NCBI GenBank assembly: GCA_016714765.1
Contig: JADKCF010000047.1
Coordinates: 49,982-113,981 of the forward strand
DNA length: 64,000 nucleotides
From: Saprospiraceae bacterium
GTDB lineage: Bacteria; Bacteroidota; Bacteroidia; Chitinophagales; Saprospiraceae
Direction: 5' to 3'
Both the position numbers and the translations under genes were made by a program. The notes below the pieces were generated by a model. That model was not told the origin of the DNA. It made no database searches and worked only from the letters and a program-made list of their open reading frames with translations. Within the stretch, counting starts at the first letter, position 1. Every line of letters starts with the position of its first letter. Positions 8,301 to 16,578 of the stretch are shown here, piece after piece.

Positions 8301-10562
8301 GTCCAGCGTGTCTGGCATGTCATCCCACAGGTGATGCGAGCGTTATTTTTGATCATAATGCTACTTCTTTTCCTCTCACAGGCGCACATATAGGTGCTGA
8401 ATGTACTGCTTGTCACTCTTCGGGATATCAGGGTACTTCTTCAGTATGTCTGGATTGTCATACAGCAGACTTTAACCAGTCTGTCAATCCAAATCACATT
8501 ACTCTGGGAATATCCACTGATTGTACTCAATGCCATACGACTGCAGCGGGATGGAGTCCGGCATCTTTTACAACACACAACAATTATTATGTCATATCAG
8601 GTGCACATATTCCTATTGCAAATGATTGTGCATTATGTCACAATGGCAATTATAACAATACGCCAAGTACATGTACCGGGTGCCACACCCCAGACTACAA
8701 TAGTACCACCAATCCTGATCACGAAGCAGGTATGTTTCCTACCGATTGTGCCAGCTGTCATAATCAGAATGCCTGGACGCCATCCAGCTTTGATCATGCG
8801 ATATTCTGGCCATTAACCGGAGCTCACTCAGGTATCGCGGGCAATTGTGTATCTTGCCACAATGGAAATTATAATAATACATCCTCAGAATGTGTGAGCT
8901 GTCACCAAACTGATTACAATGGTTCTCTGAACCCTAATCACCCAACTCTGGGTCTGAGTACAAACTGTGCTAGCTGTCACATTACTGCACCTGGCTGGAG
9001 TCCAGCCACCATGCCCAATCACAATGATTTTTACACAATTCAGGGTGCACATATTTCGATTGCAGCTGATTGTGCTGCTTGTCATAATGGCAATTACAGC
9101 AACACTCCCAATACATGTGTCGGATGCCACCAATCAGACTTCAACGCCACAAATAACCCTGACCATGAAGTGAATCAATTCCCAACTAACTGTGTCACCT
9201 GCCACAGCCAGGAAGGTTGGGTGCCTTCGATTTTCGACCATAACTCTGTCTATCCTCTTATCGGGGCACATGCTGCGATATCGGCAAACTGTACGGCATG
9301 TCATATTAACAGTAATTACAGTTCTACACCAAATACATGTATTGGCTGCCATCAAAATGACTTTAATACAACTTCTGACCCTGACCATGAAGTCAATCAG
9401 TTTCCAACAACTTGCACGACTTGTCATACCCAGTCGGCATGGACACCGTCTACGTTTGATCATAACACGTTTTATCCACTCACCGGGGCACATTCGACTA
9501 TTGCAAATAATTGTGCCGGATGTCACAATGGAAATTACAACACTACTCCCAACACATGTGCTGGATGCCATCAGAGTGATTTCAATACATCACAAAACCC
9601 CAGTCATACAGCGCTTAATTTATCTACAGACTGTATAACCTGTCATACTACAGCACCTGGATGGAGTCCGGCCTCAATGCCGAATCATAATGATTTTTAT
9701 GTACTTGCAGGGGCGCATGCTGCCATTTCAAATAATTGTGCAGGATGTCACAACGGAAATTACAACAATACACCCAACACATGCGTTGGCTGCCATCAGA
9801 GTGATTTCAATAGCACTATCAGCCCAAATCATTCCGTCAATCAATTCCCAACTGACTGTGCCAGCTGCCATAATCAAAGTGCGTGGTCGCCTTCAGCATT
9901 TAACCACAATACCTTTTATCCTCTGACCGGGGCACATGCTACAATAGCCAATGATTGTGTCCAATGCCATATGGGCAACTATAATACAACACCAAATACC
10001 TGCGCAGGATGCCACACTCCGATTTCAACACAGCCCTCAATCCTAATCACAATGCTTTGGGGCTTTCTAATGATTGTGTCAGTTGTCATACCACTGCACC
10101 GGGTGGTCACCAGCTACATTTTTAATCCATAATAATTTTTACGTTTTGGCTGGTGCTCATACATCACTCAATTGTGTGGAATGTCATAATGGAAACTACA
10201 ATAACACACCCAACACTTGTATCGGTTGTCACCAAAGCGACTATAATGGCACCAACAATCCCAACCATGCCAGCGCTCAGTTTCCAACAAACTGTGCATC
10301 GTGCCATACACAGTCAGCCTGGTCACCTTCTACGTTTGATCATGATAATATGTATTTCCCTATATATAGTGGAAAACACGACGGGGAATGGAATCTATGT
10401 GCCGACTGTCATTATAACTCTGGTAACTTCAGTATTTTTTCATGTATCAACTGTCATGAACACAACAATCAAAATGAAGTGAACAATCATCATAATGGTG
10501 TACCTGGCTACTCCTATAACAGCAATGCCTGCTATTCATGTCACCCTGACGGTGAAAATTAA
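5321..10562 (+). CDS. Giant secreted multiheme cytochrome, about 70 CXXCH motifs (two frameshifts)
   Basis: The first frame runs 5321-10132 and the last 10074-10562. Two one-base deletions (near 10018 and 10102) break it, and the short middle frame still encodes a normal heme segment (CVSCHTTAPG). Repaired, the product is about 1,747 residues with a Sec signal peptide ending near MGQ. I count 63 CXXCH motifs before the first break, 1 in the middle frame and 6 after, 70 in all. The body is built of roughly 74-residue, three-heme modules with recurring GAH, NPNH, NGNYNNTPNTC and FDH elements. A cap block (GKHxGxW, CxxCHxNPE, ACLACHPTG) closes heme sets 11-13, 20-22, 29-31, 38-40 and 68-70. No sorting domain or lipobox fits well. 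An extracellular or periplasmic heme wire is the natural reading, but it is inference. Confidence 0.88.
6311..8308 (+). repeat. Three tandem 666-bp (222-residue, nine-heme) units inside the giant cytochrome
   Basis: The codons for the cap motif CLACHPTG begin at 6311, 6977, 7643 and 8309, exactly 666 bases apart each time. Each interval encodes nine CXXCH motifs. Bases differ freely between copies, especially at third positions, while protein landmarks and spacing are kept. The copies are therefore old and under selection, not a recent duplication or assembly artefact. Confidence 0.85.
8309..10562 (+). repeat. Run of three-heme modules (about 222 bp each) at the C-terminal end of the giant cytochrome
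   Basis: After the last nine-heme unit the internal caps stop and plain three-heme modules follow. The GAH landmark codons lie at 8822, 9266, 9488, 9713 and 9932, giving steps of 444, 222, 225 and 219 bases. Two module flavours alternate: one has an APGWSPA linker, the other an AWxPSTFDHN linker. The stretch holds about 30 heme motifs and ends in a cap. Confidence 0.75.
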
Positions 10563-10565
10563 AAA

Positions 10566-12191
10566 ATGAAAATAATGAAACAAGTTCTAATATGTTTAAT
10601 TTTATTTTCCTTACCTACCATGCTGGCAGGTCAGGTCAACGATTATCATATAAACGGCACTATTTCGTACAAAAGCAGCAAAAATATATATGTCAGATTT
10701 CAAACAACTGAAAGCATTTTAGTAGGTGATACTTTATCTCTATTTTACAACGGGCAATGGCAAAAAGCATTGGTTGTCAAACAAAAATCCACCACATCGT
10801 GCGTAACTGAAAATTTGATTCCAAATAATCCTGATATAGGACAAGCAGTACAATTTATAACAAAAGGAAAAAAAGAGGATACAACAAATAAAGAAACGGA
10901 GGTCAAACAGGATATCCTGATACCAGCTGTCACCCTTGATCAGGGTACGGAAATCCCAAAAGACAGCTCCGTGACCAAAAAACAAATCACAACAGGAAGA
11001 GTTACCCTTACTACCAATGGCAGCATCAACCCTGACAACAATAATAATTTCCAACGTATTCGAGCAGCTTTTTCCTTAAATATTCAAAACATTGAGCAAT
11101 CAGCGTTTTCTGTTCAATCCTACCTGACTTACAGACACCGATATGGTATTGACCAACAGAGCAATACTAATTTTTATAATGATTTTAAAGTTTTTACCCT
11201 GGCAGTAGAATATGCGCCTTCAAATAAATACAAACTGTGGCTGGGAAGAAAAATGAACAGTAATATTGCCAATATGGGTGCCATAGATGGTATCCAAACA
11301 GAATATAACTTTGGCAAATATACAGCCGGTGCTTTCGCAGGGACAAGACCGGATTTTAACAACTTTACTTTCAATCCGAAACTACCACAAATTGGCGCCT
11401 ATATGGTACGAAATGACAAAAATTCGACAGGATTGGCCCAAACTTCTCTTGCCATAGCCGAACAGCTCAATGATTTTAAGACAGACCGCAGGTTTTTATA
11501 CATTCAGCACAACAATTCACTGGTGAAAAATATAAATCTTTTCTTCTCATCCGAGATGGACTTGTATAAAAAAGTTAATGGTGAAACATCCAACCAACCT
11601 CAACTGACTAGTATTTATGCATCTTTACGATACAGAATCAGAAAAAACCTGTCGCTTTCGGGTTCTTATGACAACAGACGAAATATTATATACTATGAAT
11701 CTTACCAAACTTTTATCGACCAATTATTAGCTCAGGAGACAAGACAGGGATTCAGAATTCAGGCAAATTACAGTCCTTTAAAAAGAGTCAACATCAATGC
11801 TTCGGCTTTTTACAGATATCAGGGCAACAACCCAACACCTACAAAAAATTATGTCGCCAACATAGGGCTCAGCAATATCATTAGGATGAGCACTTCAGCA
11901 TCTATCTCTGTCAACCTACTAGAATCCTATTACTTCAAGGGCACAATAGCAGGTGTAAGAATGTCAGATAATTTTTTGAAAGGCAAGCTTAATACTGAAA
12001 TTAACTATAGAAATGTCAATTACACTTTTTTCAACACTGAATCATCACTTACACAGCATATTGCAGGCATTAACTTTACCATTAATATCCTAAAGAAAAC
12101 AGCTTTTATGTGCAGTTATGAAGGTACTTTTGAACCTTCCAAAGCCTGGCACCGTTACTTCATTACAATAATTCAAAGAATTAAAAATTAA
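10566..12191 (+). CDS. Outer-membrane beta-barrel candidate linked to the cytochromes
   Basis: This 541-residue protein has a signal peptide (about 1-24, ending LAGQ). A small beta-rich N-terminal region (25-105) and a Thr/Lys-rich linker (105-150) precede a C-terminal portion (155-541) of alternating, aromatic-edged strands such as SVQSYLTYRHRYG and LSLSGSYDNRR, typical of an outer-membrane barrel. No TonB plug, heme motif or enzyme domain is seen. It starts 3 bases after the giant cytochrome and is followed by a lipoprotein and the 13-heme cytochrome. By analogy with porin-cytochrome conduits it may hold a cytochrome in the outer membrane. I see no direct similarity to MtrB or PioB, so this role rests on position and fold only. 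Confidence 0.6.
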   Translation: MKIMKQVLICLILFSLPTMLAGQVNDYHINGTISYKSSKNIYVRFQTTESILVGDTLSLFYNGQWQKALVVKQKSTTSCVTENLIPNNPDIGQAVQFITKGKKEDTTNKETEVKQDILIPAVTLDQGTEIPKDSSVTKKQITTGRVTLTTNGSINPDNNNNFQRIRAAFSLNIQNIEQSAFSVQSYLTYRHRYGIDQQSNTNFYNDFKVFTLAVEYAPSNKYKLWLGRKMNSNIANMGAIDGIQTEYNFGKYTAGAFAGTRPDFNNFTFNPKLPQIGAYMVRNDKNSTGLAQTSLAIAEQLNDFKTDRRFLYIQHNNSLVKNINLFFSSEMDLYKKVNGETSNQPQLTSIYASLRYRIRKNLSLSGSYDNRRNIIYYESYQTFIDQLLAQETRQGFRIQANYSPLKRVNINASAFYRYQGNNPTPTKNYVANIGLSNIIRMSTSASISVNLLESYYFKGTIAGVRMSDNFLKGKLNTEINYRNVNYTFFNTESSLTQHIAGINFTINILKKTAFMCSYEGTFEPSKAWHRYFITIIQRIKN

Positions 12192-12198
12192 AATCTTT

Positions 12199-12975
12199 AT
12201 GTCTAACAAAATCATAGTCTTTCTAACTGTGTTTACTATCTTTCTCCAAGCTTGCGAATCAAAGCCTAAAGTCATTGTGGCCGATAAAAATACTGGAACA
12301 GTTCCAACAGAAAGCCCTGCTTCTTTACCCATTACTGGTATGGAAAAAAACACCCCAGGTCCAGCTTCTGATGTGCATCAGGTGTTAGCAAATGAAGTTT
12401 TACAAACTGAAAGATATACCTATCTGAATGTAACTGAAGCTGATAAAGCTTTTTGGATTGCCACGGCCAAAACTGATGCAAAAAAAGGTCTAACATACTT
12501 ATATAGAGGAGGCCTAATGAAAACTAATTTTGAAAGCATTGAGTTTAAACGCACATTTGATACCATCTATCTAGTCAGCAATATTATAAGTGCTACCGCA
12601 CACCCCGGGGGAAATATTTCAGGAGACCAGACACATAATCTATCCCAACCTGCCACCACCTCAAGCGAAATGCCGGAAGTCAAAAACGCAGTAAAACTTT
12701 CAGATCTTTTTACAAACAAAACAAAATATGACGGTCAGATCATCACTGTGAGCGGCGAATGTATCAAAGTCAACAATGGTATCATGGGTCGCAACTGGGT
12801 ACACATACAAGATGGAAGTAAGCTTAAGGGCAAAGCCATAGATCTCACAGTGACCACCAATATGAATATTGAAATTGGCAGCAAATTGGCCCTCAAAGGA
12901 AAGATAACATTAAATAAAGATTTTGGCGCTGGATACAAATACGAAATCATCATGGAAGAAGCAAGTGGCATCTAA
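12199..12975 (+). CDS. Lipoprotein with C-terminal OB-fold-like domain
   Basis: This 258-residue protein has a clear lipobox (FLQAC, Cys at about 19). A middle section (about 60-130) includes TYLNVTEADKAFWIAT and YRGGLMKTNFESIEFKRTFD. It resembles GW-dipeptide/NrfJ-type proteins found near cytochromes, though I make that link from memory with modest confidence. The C-terminal 90 residues (YDGQIITVSGECIKVNNG, NWVHIQDG, IGSKLALKGKITLNKDFGAG) look like a small OB-fold beta domain. The gene lies 7 bases after the barrel and is part of the cytochrome operon. It could be an envelope accessory or assembly factor of the conduit. Confidence 0.6.
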   Translation: MSNKIIVFLTVFTIFLQACESKPKVIVADKNTGTVPTESPASLPITGMEKNTPGPASDVHQVLANEVLQTERYTYLNVTEADKAFWIATAKTDAKKGLTYLYRGGLMKTNFESIEFKRTFDTIYLVSNIISATAHPGGNISGDQTHNLSQPATTSSEMPEVKNAVKLSDLFTNKTKYDGQIITVSGECIKVNNGIMGRNWVHIQDGSKLKGKAIDLTVTTNMNIEIGSKLALKGKITLNKDFGAGYKYEIIMEEASGI

Positions 12976-13005
12976 CTTTTAAATTAAATAATTTGTACAA
13001 CAAGA

Positions 13006-14008
13006 ATGTGTCTTTGTTTTTCTTTTTCTGTTACTTACTTCTATTTGCTGGGGTCAGTCCCCTCATGGAGATAATTTAAAATTTGATTGCTCCAAGTGTC
13101 ATAATCCTGATAATTGGACCTATGAAAAAATATTGGTGTCCTTTGACCACGACAGTACGCATTTCCCTTTGAAAGGTCAACATAAAAATCTGGATTGCCG
13201 GTCATGCCATGGATCGCTGCAGTTTGACCAGGCTGAAAATAGCTGCTTTACCTGTCATAATGATATTCACCAACTAACCGTAGGCAACGATTGTGCACGT
13301 TGTCACAATGAAATATCATGGGTGGTAGAGAATATCACCCAAATGCACGAACGTACCTCTTTTCCACTGATAGGTGTTCATGCTATAATCAATTGTGATG
13401 CTTGCCACCAAAGCGAGACAAATTTAAGATTTAGCCCTATTAATCCGGAATGTATAAGTTGCCACAGGAGTGATTTTGTCACAGCCAAAATGCCGGATCA
13501 TATCAGTCAAAATTTCCCTGAAGACTGTTCTCTTTGCCATAGACAAACCGGAACTGGCTGGAATACCGGCGGTATTGTACATAGTTTTTTTCCCCTTGAA
13601 CAGGGACATCAGATCAATGATTGTACCGTATGTCATAAATCACCTATTTTCGCAGACACCAGTCCGGAGTGCATCAATTGTCATACCGCTGAATTTAAAA
13701 ATGCAAAAAATCCCGACCATAGTGCATTTCCTACCCAGTGTAATTCGTGCCACACACTCGCTAAAGGTTGGATGCCTGCATCGTTTGCAAATCATGATAG
13801 TCAATTTCCTATCAACTCAGGTAAACACAAAGGGGAATGGAGTCAATGTATAGAATGCCATACTATATATGGAAACTACAGTATTTTCAGTTGCACTGAT
13901 TGCCATGAACATAACAATGCCGGAAACCTGGCTAAAAAACATGATGAAGTGGGTGGGTATCAATTTGTTAGCACCGCCTGCTACAGCTGCCATCCCAAAG
14001 GGAACTAG
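13006..14008 (+). CDS. Secreted 13-heme c-type cytochrome (frameshift in signal peptide)
   Basis: The frame from 12992 to 14008 is open but lacks a convincing start. An ATG at 13006 lies one frame away. Removing one T from the T-rich tract at 13016-13027 joins them and gives a good signal peptide (MCLCFLFLLLTSICWGQ). The mature protein has 13 CXXCH motifs in about 315 residues. It aligns from end to end with the first 13 hemes of the giant cytochrome: GQSPHG start, TVGNDCARCH, HSFFPLEQGH, SGKHKGEW and the ACYSCHP cap. It is thus the single-unit version of that protein. A separate role as a short partner wire is possible. Confidence 0.85.
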
Positions 14009-14056
14009 TTAGGTTCATTTATCTATATTAAAGCATCATATAAAAATCAGCCTTTA

Positions 14057-14070
14057 GTGACTTAAATCAT
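14057..14070. promoter_or_regulatory. Weaker Crp/Fnr-type site upstream of the second cytochrome b gene
   Basis: GTGACTTAAATCAT keeps the TGA-N6-TCA core of the two perfect palindromes at 1039 and 16532, but its outer bases do not pair fully. It lies 77 bases before the start codon at 14148. No full TAnnTTTG box follows, so the promoter is uncertain. Confidence 0.35.
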
Positions 14071-14147
14071 ATACATTGGTTCAGATAAACACTACATTTA
14101 TATACTGGTTTATAAAAGTCGCAAAGTAAGTTTTAACCATTGTCATT

Positions 14148-14717
14148 ATGCCAAAATCAATATTTTTAAAGTACATCATTCCATTTTTCCTTTGGTTTGG
14201 TTTAATGATTTTTTTAGCCTTTCTGATTGATTATTTGCTCCATTTGGGAAATATTTACTGGATTGGGAAGTATCTCGGTATTCCCGGCACTCTGATGATT
14301 GTTATTTCATTTATTTATTCCGCTCGAAAAAGAAATATAATTCGCTACGGATCACCTAAAAATCTTTTAACTTTTCATGAATACATGGCTTGGGGTGGTT
14401 CTGTTTTAATATTGGTGCATGCCGGTATTCATTACAATGCCCACTTAGCCTGGTTAGCCACCTACATGATGATCATAAATATTATGAGTGGGCTCGTTGG
14501 GAAATTTATAGTAAAAAATGCCAGGGAGTCTTTGAAAGACCGAAAACAAGCACTCATTGCTGATGGAATGAGCGTAGAAGCCGTTGAAAAAGAATTGTTT
14601 TATGATGCCATTACTTTCGGACTCATTACTAAATGGCGAGTAATACATTTACCTATTGCCATGATGTTTTTTATATTAGCCATCCTTCATATTATCACTA
14701 TAATAATTTTCAGCTGA
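14148..14717 (+). CDS. Second b-type cytochrome-like membrane protein
   Basis: This 189-residue membrane protein has helices at about 8-30, 40-58, 78-95, 100-118 and 163-188. It repeats the His spacing of the product at 1112, His77-x13-His91 and His167-x13-His181, plus nearby His95 and His99. It lacks the long loop of that protein and is the compact form of the same fold. Its stop overlaps the start of the 10-heme cytochrome (TGATG), so the two are translationally coupled. A membrane quinol-to-cytochrome c electron transfer pair is the simplest reading; the direction of flow is not known. Confidence 0.65.
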   Translation: MPKSIFLKYIIPFFLWFGLMIFLAFLIDYLLHLGNIYWIGKYLGIPGTLMIVISFIYSARKRNIIRYGSPKNLLTFHEYMAWGGSVLILVHAGIHYNAHLAWLATYMMIINIMSGLVGKFIVKNARESLKDRKQALIADGMSVEAVEKELFYDAITFGLITKWRVIHLPIAMMFFILAILHIITIIIFS

Positions 14718-15571
14718 TGAATAAGTTAATGATTGTAGGGGCTGTAACACTTGTTGTCATTTCGCTTTTGATCATCAAATTCCCACACACCCTGATCAAT
14801 CCTGGTGAACTGAGCATAGGACATCAAAAATTTAATAATAATTGTTTTGTTTGCCATAACCCTTTTCAGGGAGTACCCAATACAAAATGTATAGCCTGTC
14901 ATCAGCTCGATGAAATTGGGTTCAAAGGAGATAGCTTAGACAAGTTATTCAACAAAAATATATCTTTCCATAAGGCACTAATCCAGCAAAAATGCACAGC
15001 TTGCCATCTGGAACATCAGGGCATTTCTCCGGACCAAAAACTCACTTTTGAACATACTTTATTAGACCAGACCACGGTTCAAAACTGCCTGAACTGTCAC
15101 CAAAAACAAGAAGACATATTGCATTCCGCATTGTCTACATCTTGTAACAACTGTCATAATTTTGAAAACTGGAAAACCATCACCCATTTTGATCACGAAA
15201 TGATAAACAAGGACCAATCCCAAAACTGTATCAGTTGTCATCAAAAACCTACAGATAAATTGCATTCGGGAATAGTCTCCAATTGTCTGTCCTGTCACAG
15301 CGTAACTAAATGGAAGCCTGCAACATTTGAACATTCTTCGTATTTTGTTTTAGATCAGGACCATAATACAGACTGCATTGTTTGTCACAAAAACAGTAAT
15401 TTTGAAGCGTACACCTGTTATGGCTGCCATGAACATACGCCTTCCAATATTGCTTCAGAACACAGAGAAGAAGGTATTTCAGATTTTAATAATTGTGTAA
15501 GGTGCCATAAAAGTGCAGACGAAGATAACATCAATAATGAAGGCAGACCAAGAGGTGAAGACAATGATTAA
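14717..15571 (+). CDS. Membrane-anchored 10-heme c-type cytochrome
   Basis: I start at the ATG at 14717, which overlaps the upstream TGA, although the frame is open further up. The 284-residue protein begins with an uncleaved-looking helix (about 4-20, VGAVTLVVISLLIIKF) and carries 10 CXXCH motifs. Its opening (PGELSIGHQKFNNNCFVCH) matches the style of the 23-heme protein (SPGKLTKAHTALEGISNC), suggesting a shared N-terminal heme module. The C-terminal 25 residues are acidic and heme-free. An inner-membrane anchor fits a NapC/CymA-like role between the cytochrome b partner and the periplasmic cytochromes, but that is inference from layout. Confidence 0.85.
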   Translation: MNKLMIVGAVTLVVISLLIIKFPHTLINPGELSIGHQKFNNNCFVCHNPFQGVPNTKCIACHQLDEIGFKGDSLDKLFNKNISFHKALIQQKCTACHLEHQGISPDQKLTFEHTLLDQTTVQNCLNCHQKQEDILHSALSTSCNNCHNFENWKTITHFDHEMINKDQSQNCISCHQKPTDKLHSGIVSNCLSCHSVTKWKPATFEHSSYFVLDQDHNTDCIVCHKNSNFEAYTCYGCHEHTPSNIASEHREEGISDFNNCVRCHKSADEDNINNEGRPRGEDND

Positions 15572-15738
15572 TAGCCAGCCACTTACCTCTCTTGCGAATA
15601 ATATAAACAAAAATTATTCGGTCATGATTTTTTATTATAATAAACGTCTTATATACTTGCATTAATTTTCCACAATGCATCAAAAAATATAACAAATTGT
15701 TCCAGTTGAATTCATTGTCCAAGATTTGAGGCATCCTA

Positions 15739-16032
15739 TTGGCCACTGAACTGAATGAAACAGAAAGAAAAATTACATCCACGGCTCAGCAACCGGTATT
15801 GATCAGGATTGCAGATTGTCTCTTGCGATTGCAAAAGAAGTATGGCGAAGAATCCGGAACTTCAGCCATTAACATTACTATTACCAGAGAAGAATTGGCT
15901 AATTTAGCAAGTACAACCAGAGAATCTGACACCAGGTCCCTTTACAAACTAAAACAAATGGGAATCATAACGTTATCCGGGACAAAAATAAAAATAGTAG
16001 ATCCACAAAAACTGTTTTTAATGACACAATAA
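15739..16032 (+). CDS. Crp/Fnr-type winged-helix protein lacking the sensor domain
   Basis: The 97 residues from a TTG start match only the C-terminal part of a Crp/Fnr regulator. LNETERKITSTAQQPVLIRIADCLL is the entry helix region. TITREELANLASTTRES is the helix-turn-helix, with a recognition helix R-E-S-D-T-R whose Glu and Arg are the residues that contact TGA half-sites in CRP and FNR. No cyclic-nucleotide or Fe-S sensor domain fits in the 167 bases upstream. The same frame continues above a TGA at 15727 as about 22 residues that read like the end of a dimerisation helix. It is therefore a truncated regulator, a stand-alone HTH protein, or a locus rearranged in assembly. It converges with the DoxX gene (2-base gap). 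Confidence 0.7.
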   Translation: MATELNETERKITSTAQQPVLIRIADCLLRLQKKYGEESGTSAINITITREELANLASTTRESDTRSLYKLKQMGIITLSGTKIKIVDPQKLFLMTQ

Positions 16033-16034
16033 TT

Positions 16035-16445
16035 TTACTTTTCTTGCCAAAGTACCCAAGCTGCCCCAATTATAACGATATTTTTCATGATATATTGACC
16101 TACCAGAGTAAATCCGTAGGGTACTATTTTGAAAGAAAGGTCTGGAAAAAAGAAAAGCGGTGTAAAAGTGCAAATCATGTGAACCATTAATATCCCGAGC
16201 ATTTGCTTTCTCCAAATACCAAGTATTAAAAACAAACCTACACTACACTCCCAAATCGCCAGTAAAATAATACTTATGTTTTCAGGTATTAAATTTGTGG
16301 TTAGCCGACTGATGGTGTTTATAGCCAGATCTTCTGCAGGACTATAACCATGAAAGAATTTCAAAAGGCCAAACCATATATATATTATTCCAATACTGAT
16401 TCTTAAAAAAATCAATGATGTTTTACTGATGTCTACTGTATTCAT
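16035..16445 (-). CDS. DoxX-like small integral membrane protein
   Basis: This 136-residue protein has four predicted helices (about 10-30, 55-75, 80-100, 112-132) and a family-like opening LIFLRISIGIIYIWFGLLKF. DoxX-like proteins are small membrane proteins tied to redox or quinone-linked processes, and many members have no known activity. The promoter region carries a perfect Crp/Fnr-type palindrome at 16532-16545, the same as that before the cytochrome operon, which suggests joint control with the island. Confidence 0.7.
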   Translation of the reverse strand: MNTVDISKTSLIFLRISIGIIYIWFGLLKFFHGYSPAEDLAINTISRLTTNLIPENISIILLAIWECSVGLFLILGIWRKQMLGILMVHMICTFTPLFFFPDLSFKIVPYGFTLVGQYIMKNIVIIGAAWVLWQEK

Positions 16446-16531
16446 CTTCTTGTTGGCTTTATCTTATTTCGATGCAAATATTTAAAAAAAGATAATTTTA
16501 AGTACTAAAATTTGCAATTATTATTCAAAAG

Positions 16532-16545
16532 ATGACTAATGTCAT
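16532..16545. promoter_or_regulatory. Crp/Fnr-type palindrome upstream of the DoxX gene
   Basis: ATGACTAATGTCAT is a perfect 5+4+5 inverted repeat identical in its arms to the site at 1039-1052. It lies 87 bases upstream of the DoxX start at 16445, reading on the minus strand. Confidence 0.6.
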
Positions 16546-16578
16546 TTTGTACCATTTCCGTTGCTCTTTAGTACAAAA
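16545..16578. terminator. Inverted repeat next to the Crp-type site
   Basis: TTTTGTAC at 16545-16552 pairs with GTACAAAA at 16571-16578 across an 18-base loop, followed by an A-run. On either strand this could act as a weak terminator or a second operator. Its first base overlaps the Crp-type palindrome. Confidence 0.3.

Noticed and set aside
5690..9571. Long open frames antisense to and in other frames of the giant cytochrome, several above 100 residues
   Set aside because: They arise from the regular Cys/His/Asn-rich codon pattern of the repeats, have no starts with context, and their products (runs of Thr, Met, Ile) resemble no protein family.
10012..10132. Programmed frameshift in the giant cytochrome
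   Set aside because: Two separate one-base losses of the kind seen in many other genes of this window fit sequence error better; no slippery site with a downstream structure was seen.
6311..10562. CRISPR or recent tandem duplication as explanation of the 222/666-bp periodicity
   Set aside because: The repeats are coding, preserved at protein level and well diverged at base level, with no spacer-repeat alternation.
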